Assembly (NCBI GenBank): GCA_015501595.1 | Contig: JADNRX010000059.1 | Span: forward strand, 62,001-126,000 | DNA from: Hymenopellis radicata | Taxonomy: Eukaryota; Basidiomycota; Agaricomycetes; Agaricales; Physalacriaceae | Length of the DNA: 64,000 bases | Reading direction: 5' to 3' | In this document: positions 57,306-64,000 of the stretch, piece by piece | Position numbering within the stretch: position 1 is the first letter of the stretch | Layout of the letters: each line of letters opens with the position of its first letter | Program-made: the position numbers and the translations under genes | Notes under the pieces: model-generated | What the model saw: only the letters and a program-made list of their open reading frames with translations | The model's database searches: none | What the model was told of the DNA's origin: nothing

Positions 57306-59640
57306 GACTTCGGCTACCCTGTAAAGTTTGCAAGCAGATAAAGTCTTGGTCCCGAAAGTAAACAATCTTCACGAACCAATGACTTCGCCCGAGGACGACC
57401 AAGACGATCGCAAGACATGCCTTGGTAGTAGGCCCTATGATCGTCAGTTAAAAGTTGAAAGTACATATTCATCGCTCACTACAGATCCTAATGATGGTTG
57501 CAGGTTGTATCTGAGTCGGAGAGAGTTGACGAGGAAATGTGACTGCCCTAAATATTCTTTGAATGGCCGTGAAGTTAAATCTTGATGAGACCGCTGATAC
57601 GGGTACCTTTTACACCACCATGTTCCTTGACTCCTGGAGAGCGTGACTGCTGTGCAGTCCGTTCCAATACCGACTGCTGTGCAGTCCGTTCGAACCAATG
57701 GGATAGCTGCATGCATGGCTAGAAAAGTAACAGAACGATCCATCCAGGATCCATCGTTTGATCCTTCACGCCCTGGTGACGAATTCCTACTTCAGTCACC
57801 GACCGGCGGCTGACACATCGGCGCCGGCATCTGACCCTAACCATAAGCCCGCGCGTGATCGGCTCGGTCGCATCACGTGTCTCCGCGAGGCTCTCATTTC
57901 TCTCCTATCGCTCCCACCTTGAGTCAGGCCTTGAGCTGCTCCACTAGACCGCTAGCGCTCTTTAGAATGATTGACGATGGCGAGGATTTGTTTGGAGATA
58001 GTCTTGAATTGGCCGAAGACGACCGCGTCTCCCGCAAGACTTCAGCCAAGAGGGCTTGCTCGCGACATAGCTGTTGGAAAGTCTAGTTTCTGATGCATCC
58101 ATGTTACCAACTGTCTTTCCCTCTACAACTTCTGCCCATCACTATTCTGAAACTGCTGTTGACTTTCATGGATTAGTTGCTAGAATGTCGGCACAAACTA
58201 GAGCCACTCGCCGCCTGATAATGTGGGCAAATCCGAATCATATCTGCACGCACGCGAAGTCGATAATCTCTGCATGTGAAAAGCAGTCGAAAATTGTACT
58301 GGGAGTTTTCGACTCTTGGGTCTAAAAAAGGATTTGCGGGCGACGCAGAAACCGAGTCGGCGCCCCATGCATACAACTCCAGAGGTCGGAATGGAGCACA
58401 TAATAAGCCCTCGTGTACGGCGACGGCGGTGAAGGGCCTAGACTGATGCCACCACATGCAATGCGGTGAACGCCACACAAAGCATCTAGTGTGACGGGCG
58501 GCGGTCTCCAGACCTACAAAAGTCGAATCACAAGCTTGAAGAGAGCCTCTAAGGAACGGGGGTGGTTTAAGACCACTCCCGGACACATCTAGTTCGAGTT
58601 CCTTCTGGCCACCGTGGGACAGTCCTTGAGCGCTTCTGCGCCACGTCGATGGAAGCCTACTCGCCAAATGGACCTCTCAACGCGTCTGACTAGTGATCCT
58701 GGAGCCTAAGCATCATACTCTGCCAACAGTCATAAATTGCTCGAATATGACTTCAAGTCAGAGGTTCAAAGCGTAAGGGTCGGGCGTTCTCGCGGATGTG
58801 GCCTATTACGACGACCTGCATCCGTCGTAAATCAATGCGGCATGAAAACCTCCCTCGCCGCGCGAGCTCGCGCGCCATAAAGGGGAATATGGATGGGATT
58901 GATGATTGGTAGACAAGAGCGCACCTCAAATGTACATCCAGAAACTTGTGTCCTCGGCTGATACTGCAACCTACCAAGTGATGTCCGTCACTATCGATAG
59001 GACATCAATAAAGACATCTTGAGAAGCCGGTAAGTGAGGGGCCTATCGCTGACTCTAGCGAGCAGCTGAAGGTAGTATGACAGAATAGTGAAAGGGCTAC
59101 AGTTGCACTCTAGCGTATCACGCTAGAGTAGACCTCGTTAGCTCATCGTTATTTTTCAACGCCGTTGGTCAATCCGGTTTGGCCAGTCGGATGTCTGATC
59201 GGAGCCCTGAGCTCCGACATGAAATCTGGCTACAATTGGCATTAGAGTATCGTTAACGAGTCTTAACGACTCGCCGAATGGTCTGTTTGATTGTTTGAGT
59301 CGGAATACCGTTGGCGGGAAGTCCAGTCAGACCGAAGTTCAGTCGGATTTTGGGCAAGCCAACAACTGCATGATCTGTTATCTTCAATGGGTGTACAGAT
59401 CTACGTAGAATTGGAGTCTGCGGACTTCATTCTAGCACGGGGACTTGAGCAGAAAACCCCTTTTAGACGTTTTCCGCCGTTGACTGAACCAGAACGTCTG
59501 GACAGTGAACTCGGAAGATCGGAAAGCTCGAAGTGAAAATTGGACAGACATCTATAAGGTAGCACTCTGTAGCACTTCGTACGACAGGCGTTAGCATAGA
59601 CTACTCCATATTACGTCGCACCCAGCACGAAAAGCTACGA
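57306..59640. other. Gene-poor interval with hairpins and short repeats
   Basis: No convincing gene. Two 20-bp copies of GACTGCTGTGCAGTCCGTTC (57645-57664 and 57672-57691) each contain a 6-bp-arm hairpin. A plus frame at 57967-58080 (MIDDGEDLFGDSLELAEDDR) looks protein-like but lacks partner exons. Perfect hairpins lie at 59106-59126 (arms CTCTAGCGT) and about 59196-59218 (arms TCGGAGC). Possibly old transposon DNA. Confidence 0.4.
57645..57691 (+). repeat. Two 20-bp direct repeats with internal hairpins
   Basis: GACTGCTGTGCAGTCCGTTC occurs at 57645 and 57672, spaced 27 bp start to start; each copy includes GACTGC-TGT-GCAGTC. Confidence 0.7.
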
Positions 59641-59649
59641 CTCCTCCTC

Positions 59650-61890
59650 TCCTTTGATACATTACACTGGCGCGTGGTCCCAGTCGCGCACTCGCTCGGA
59701 CGTTCTTCGCTCTGTTCACACAACCGTCGATCCCAAGGCGACCGCCATGTTCACCTTTACTGGTACCGGTATCGAATGGTTCGGAAAACTAGGTCGAAAA
59801 CAAGGCATTGCGAACGTGTACATCGATGGAAAGCTCGTTCAGACGATCAATAACTGACGAGATTACGAAACCGCTCGGAGCGCCAACGAGTATTCTGGCA
59901 CTTCGGATTGGCAGCTGGGAAACATGTACTCAAGATCAGACATGCGGCGAAAATCTCATTGACATTGTCGCATTCGTCGTTACTCGAAGTTCTCATCGTA
60001 CGCAGGACTCAAACGCTGGCTCGCTCTCTCAGAATGTTCCTTCTACAGAGAAGCCTTTCTTCAATTTGATGGCAGCACCTTCCGCTCCAGCTTGGAGACT
60101 AGAGCAAAAGGGATCTACCGGTGTCGCCGCAATGCAGATCGCTGTCGTCTCCAATACCCACGTCCTCATCGTCGACAAAGTCGAACACAATCTCGTTGAC
60201 ATCAATGGCTGGCATCCAGCCGGGCAGCACTGTATAATATGGAGTCCCACGGCGTCAAGCCTCTAACTATGAAGTCCGACTCCTTCTGTGCTGGTGGCGC
60301 CTTTCTCCGCAATGGCCAATTGATCAACGTCGGAGGAAATCCTGTTGTGGAGGATCGAACAGCACCCGCTGACTTTGGCGATGAAAACGGAATGCAGGCT
60401 ATCCGTTTATTCGACCCATGCGACTCAGAATCTGCCGACGGTTGTGATATGTCCGAAGATCATTCCCGCATGCGTACCGCGCTGGTACAACAACGGCGCG
60501 GGAAATGGTGTTTCTGGATACGGCAACACGAAGGATCAGGTTGGGAGTTCCAATGCGGACCGTCCAGTGCTGACACCGGTGCTCTACGATCCAACGGCGC
60601 AGGCTGGGAATCGGTTCACGTCTGAGGGTATGCTTTTGGTGTCCTTGTTGGACAAAAATGAATCCAGAATATCATATGGAAGACTCACATTCGAGGGCAA
60701 TGTCGTCCAACTTTCACTTTCGTATCAGCAGACGAAGGTTGAGTTTCGTTTGCGGAGTGATCGGCCCGAGCACCAGCCGATCACGTTACTTAGGGGCTAG
60801 CGCGCCGACGCTTGCCTAATTCAGACGCCACCGCCAAGACTCCATTCAGTCAGCGGGTTGCACTGTTCAAGTCTTTGTTTTTCAAGTATGTATGTCTACT
60901 CAAGCAGTTTGAACTTACTGCTTACTCTAGCGCCCATCGGAGACAGGCCCGGGAAGTGGCGCACCCAAGATGTTCCAGCCTCCGAACAGAACTGCATCTG
61001 CATTACCACCTCTGGATTGATATGCCATCCAGTGTGTGAAGGGCATTGTTCTATGCTCTGACGTGCTCAGAAGTCAGACTGCACTGCTCATGAAGGCCCA
61101 ACAGAGACCGAACTTGTTCAATTCGGGTGTGTCCGAGTCCTCCTGTTACACTGATTTCTCTACCGTCTAATGACGTACTCTCCCTGAATAGTGGCGTGTA
61201 CTGGGCTGTAAGAAGGACCAACACATGACCTGCCGGATAACTACAGTCATAGACGTTCTCAGTAGCGGCGGCGGCGATTAAGTAGAGCAATGATTGGGTG
61301 CAGTGATCAACTGAGGTGTCAAGGTGCAGGCAGGGTCCACGGAGTTTGGGTACCAACCTGGCTGACGGAACATTTCTTGTCCTGCTCAACCAAACTATGA
61401 TTATAAGGTAGAGTGTACACTGTGTGCGAGCGTTTAGTCGGCGAAGATCAAGTCGCGATGATGTGACAGATGGCGCGTCACAAAGGCGCACACGTCACGG
61501 GTCCCGCCACCCGTCCAACGAAAGTGCGTACTCAATATGAATCACAGCGAGCCATAGGGTATACGAAAGAATGAAAACAAGAGATTGTAGCATTGAGAAC
61601 GAGATTACGGTATCGCTGCCGAGATCAACTCTAAAAGCTCCGAAACTCTGAATCGAAAACGAAAATCCGGTTCTGAAAGCGGGATTTAATTTTGTCCTAT
61701 ATGGACACCCATAGTATGCCGACTAGTGGTATCCCAAGGTTGTACCACAGCGTTGCGACGCTTACGCCGAGGGGAGATATCATGATAGCTGGGAGTAACC
61801 CGAACTTGGATCGGAGCGAGGTATGGGGTGGAGTGGTTTAGCCCGCCTTACATGGACGCCCCAAGACCGACCTTGCGCTCCGTGCCAGTG
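59650..61890 (+). pseudogene. Glyoxal oxidase-like pseudogene with N-terminal ligand-binding domain, split by an insertion
   Basis: Recognisable blocks: MFTFTGTGIEWFGKL and KQGIANVYIDGKLVQTIN (an N-terminal beta-sandwich domain), GKHVLKIRHAAK in a shifted frame, IDIVAFVVTR, then the AA5-type oxidase region KGSTGVAAMQIAVVSNTHVL, IVDKVEHN, ALYNMESHGVKPLTMKSDSF with CAGGAFLRNGQLINVGGNPV, then WYNNGAGNGVSGYGN and YDPTAQAGNRFTSEGM. After a 1080-bp insertion the same gene resumes at MPTSGIPRLYHSVATLTPRG, DIMIAGSNPNLDRSEV and WFSPPYMDAPRPTLRSVPVL. At least three frame changes and a deletion between PRWYNN and NGVSG (loss of the central propeller part) show decay. Living relatives make H2O2 from aldehydes for lignocellulose attack. 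Confidence 0.85.
60634..61713. mobile_element. 1080-bp non-autonomous DNA transposon with TIRs
   Basis: The left end (TTTTGGTGTCCTTGTTGGAC, AAAAATGAATCC) and the reverse complement of the right end (TATGGGTGTCCATATAGGAC, AAAATTAAATCC) match over about 32 bp with some mismatches, forming terminal inverted repeats. The host gene reads continuously when the element and one copy of GTATGC (60628-60633 and 61714-61719) are removed, which gives a likely 6-bp target duplication. No transposase frame was recognised inside, so the element is probably mobilised in trans. Transposase family not assigned. Confidence 0.8.
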
Positions 61891-61968
61891 CTGGGCCTCA
61901 TCTAGTGGGACCATATCACATATTTGTGCTGCGGCGACTTTAAAAATGCTTGAATTCTCCTAAAATCT

Positions 61969-63155
61969 TTACTCTCGGCGTGGAATAATAGGAATGACAA
62001 TATCATCTTCGATATGAACGGTTGGGTCCAATTCAACTACCATCTCGTGCTCCTTTGCCCAGGCTTGCAGCTTGTCGAACTTGCGACAAGTGTGGGCAAC
62101 ATTGGCTTTGTGAACGGTAGTTTTGCTCGCGTCTTCCCACTGCCATCTGAGACGATTAAGTTAGCGCTCAGCCAATATAATGGGCCGGAAAGTCGTACAC
62201 AATCATGTTTGTATCTCCGCCGCACATAATGGCTTGACGGACATAATCGAGACAGTGCCCTAAATACGGGCCTTAGTCAGTTGTCGACATTCGAGGATCA
62301 AGCGTGACTTACAAAGATGTTCTGTTACATATTTTTGAGACGGAATCCAATTCTTGGACGTAGAAATTCGCCAATCCGGATAGTAATCGGGGTCCAACTG
62401 GAAAAATGAATACGTAGTTCCTAACGATCTAATATACGTACCGCCATTCTGATCTTGTTCTACTGCTGGGTAAGTCTATTGAGCGGAGAATTGACTTGGC
62501 GAGGTGCGTACCAGGCAGTGAAGCGTGTGGAACACACCCAATTCCGCGATCTTTGATTTGGGAAGCTGATGAGAAGCATATCGTAGAGGGAGAGGGAAGC
62601 ACTCACATAGTAGCCATCGTCGCCCGGGATTGCTTCAGTCTTGTTCGGAAGGCGCGCTGCATCATCCTTAGTGATCCGAGTGATTCCGCCTACGTGATTG
62701 ATTCAAAAGCATAGCTCGTGCGGGTAGAGAAAGCGTTGGGTACCTTTGTAGAGATTGTGCCACATTTCGTCAAGTTCTGGCGATGGCGGAAGATAGAATG
62801 GAGAAGAGCTCCCAGAAAACACCTGAACCTCGTATTCCACAGCTTCCTGAGCTGGCGCTGCAGAGTTGGGGCATCATAACCTTGAGTGCTTGATAACATG
62901 GATGCGCTCACAGTACAGCACTTTGTAGGAGGGTGGATTTGAATACAGAGTCCATTGGTTGGCCGTTGAGGGTGTGCGGTGTACGAAAAGGAGAATAGCA
63001 GCCACCAAAGCAAGGGTTTCCACGGCGCAGACGATCACCAGAACAGTGCGAGAGAGTCTGGGTGGCCGTGCAGGCTTTGCTGGTTGAGATACATCTTTGC
63101 TGGTGTCAGAAGGGTCACTCGGCATGAGCGGGTGATACTCGACATCCTTGTACAT
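61969..63155 (-). CDS. UstYa/DUF3328-family protein
   Basis: The N-terminus is cytosolic (MYKDVEYHPLMPSDPSDTSK) followed by one membrane helix (TVLVIVCAVETLALVAAILL). Further exons: EYEVQVFSGSSSPFYLPPSP with ELDEMWHNLY, GGITRITKDDAARLPNKTEA, LDPDYYPDWRISTSKNWIPS, then the split motif HLWHC-LDYVRQAIMC, and WQWEDASKTTVHKANVAHTC with RKFDKLQAWAKEHE. HxxHC and HTCRxF are the two signatures of DUF3328. In ascomycetes UstYa proteins act as oxidases in RiPP (ustiloxin-type) and other secondary-metabolite cyclisations; basidiomycete copies are mostly uncharacterised. About 230 residues. No precursor peptide or other pathway gene is visible in the window. Confidence 0.82.
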
Positions 63156-63632
63156 GATGATAGAGACAAGTGATGCGAGGCATGGATGTGCTTAGATTAT
63201 TTATGGAAGCTTGAGCGAAATGCGCGTGTAGAGTGGGAATGGAGAGAATGGAAGGAATGGACCGTGCCTCGCCTTCTCCTCGGCTGGAAGACGTGATGTA
63301 GACTAACGATATTTATGGTTATCAACCAAACGTCATGAGCTCGGAGCTTGCCGCACTTCTGAGCGCATTTCGATGGCAAGCTCGCAAGCTCGTTTCAATG
63401 GACGTTAAGACGACGCATAGACCTGCCCATTTGGGAAGGGTGCGGATGACGTTTGACTTTGCTAGCTTCCTCCCGGTTAGATCCGATAATCGCGAAGCAC
63501 AGATAACGCCACGTTGTTTATACGGCAACTAAAAGACTTCAAATCCATTGGACAACTTGCTTGCGACATGTTGGGTTAAATATTTACAACGAAATACTAT
63601 ATACAGAGGGAGCAAGTGTATAGCAGGTGTAT
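63156..63632. other. Gene-free interval
   Basis: About 480 bp between UstYa start and the convergent or co-directional gene at the right edge. No supported feature; the start-proximal part should include the UstYa promoter. Confidence 0.4.
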
Positions 63633-64000
63633 TTAATGTACTGAGTATGATTCATGTCGCTTCTGCATTTTTTCCGGTGAGGGAGGAAGAATGTCGCCAG
63701 CGGACAACTTGGACGGCCCGCTCGATGCCGACACTGACGGGACCGTGGCGCTATCAACGGCAACCGTAGCCGACGAAGAAGGTGTGGATGATGATGCTAT
63801 CATGGCTGATAGCTGGGAAGTAAATGTGAGGAGATGTGAACAGAGAATACTGGCTTCCGGTACATCAGATAATGGCAAGGTGGCACCCGTGTCACGGAGA
63901 AGAGTGGCCAGATCTCCAAGAGCCGGGGCTATCCTTCTGAGGTCGTGCAAAGTACGAGCAACAGCCTGATCTTGAAGTCCAGCTTGGGAACTTGAGGTGA
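63633..64000 (-). CDS. 3' part of an unknown gene, cut by the window edge
   Basis: The open frame runs from the right edge to a stop at 63633: SSQAGLQDQAVARTLHDLRR, IAPALGDLATLLRDTGATLP, a helical part HLLTFTSQLSAMIASS, and a Ser/Pro/Thr/Val-rich tail ending EKMQKRHESYSVH. The start lies outside the window. No domain is recognised. Confidence 0.5.
   Translation of the reverse strand, partial: TSSSQAGLQDQAVARTLHDLRRIAPALGDLATLLRDTGATLPLSDVPEASILCSHLLTFTSQLSAMIASSSTPSSSATVAVDSATVPSVSASSGPSKLSAGDILPPSPEKMQKRHESYSVH

Noticed and set aside
1..64000. CRISPR arrays, bacterial operons or ribosome binding sites
   Set aside because: The window is eukaryotic with spliced genes; no regularly spaced repeat array was seen.

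Overview
The window looks like nuclear DNA of a mushroom-forming basidiomycete (Agaricomycetes). Genes are dense on both strands and broken by many introns of about 45-60 bp with GT...AG borders. Markers that fit are fungal-type SAC and myotubularin phosphatases, several F-box/LRR-like proteins, a secreted GPI-anchored cupredoxin, Sde2 with its GGKGG processing site, CaaX-type G-gamma subunits, a UstYa-family protein and a decayed glyoxal oxidase. The organism call is inference from gene content; no rRNA or tRNA gene was found. Exon borders were worked out by hand from splice motifs and conserved protein frames, so single junctions may be off by a few bases.

Layout: 0-8 kb holds a TLC-domain membrane protein, a coiled-coil protein and a cupredoxin (all minus), a mitochondrial thioredoxin (plus), then two tandem G-protein gamma genes (minus). 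From 7.8 to 12.86 kb the DNA is mostly gene-free, with a short repeat cluster and an orphan coding-like remnant. From 12.9 to 19 kb come a kinase-like gene, a small unknown gene, a possible Clp1-like gene and an F-box gene. From 19.2 to 29.1 kb lie FIG4, SDE2, STT3, a secreted trefoil-like protein and an F-box gene. From 30.5 to 36.7 kb lie PGS1, an acidic small protein and an F-box gene. From 36.9 to 51.6 kb there is a housekeeping block: GUF1, CWF18, a small glycine-rich gene, a DUF3533 membrane protein, an F-box gene, S-adenosylmethionine synthetase, a myotubularin and GPI10.

From 51.3 kb on the character changes. The 3' end of GPI10 is present three times (the intact gene plus two broken copies), each followed by a small minus-strand gene. 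A 1251-bp LTR element with identical LTRs and a CCAAG target duplication sits inside this series. At 59.6-61.9 kb a glyoxal-oxidase pseudogene is split by a 1080-bp element with terminal inverted repeats and a likely GTATGC target duplication. The window closes with a UstYa/DUF3328 gene and the 3' part of an unknown gene that runs off the edge.

Functionally the housekeeping genes cover glycosylation and GPI anchors (STT3, GPI10), phosphoinositide turnover (FIG4, myotubularin), mitochondria (PGS1, GUF1, thioredoxin) and splicing (SDE2, CWF18). Three pairs are divergent with 100-140 bp between start codons (FIG4/SDE2, GUF1/CWF18, myotubularin/GPI10), which suggests shared promoters. No clearly new biochemical system is visible. 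The most unusual material is the mobile and duplicated DNA at 51-62 kb and the tandem G-gamma pair.
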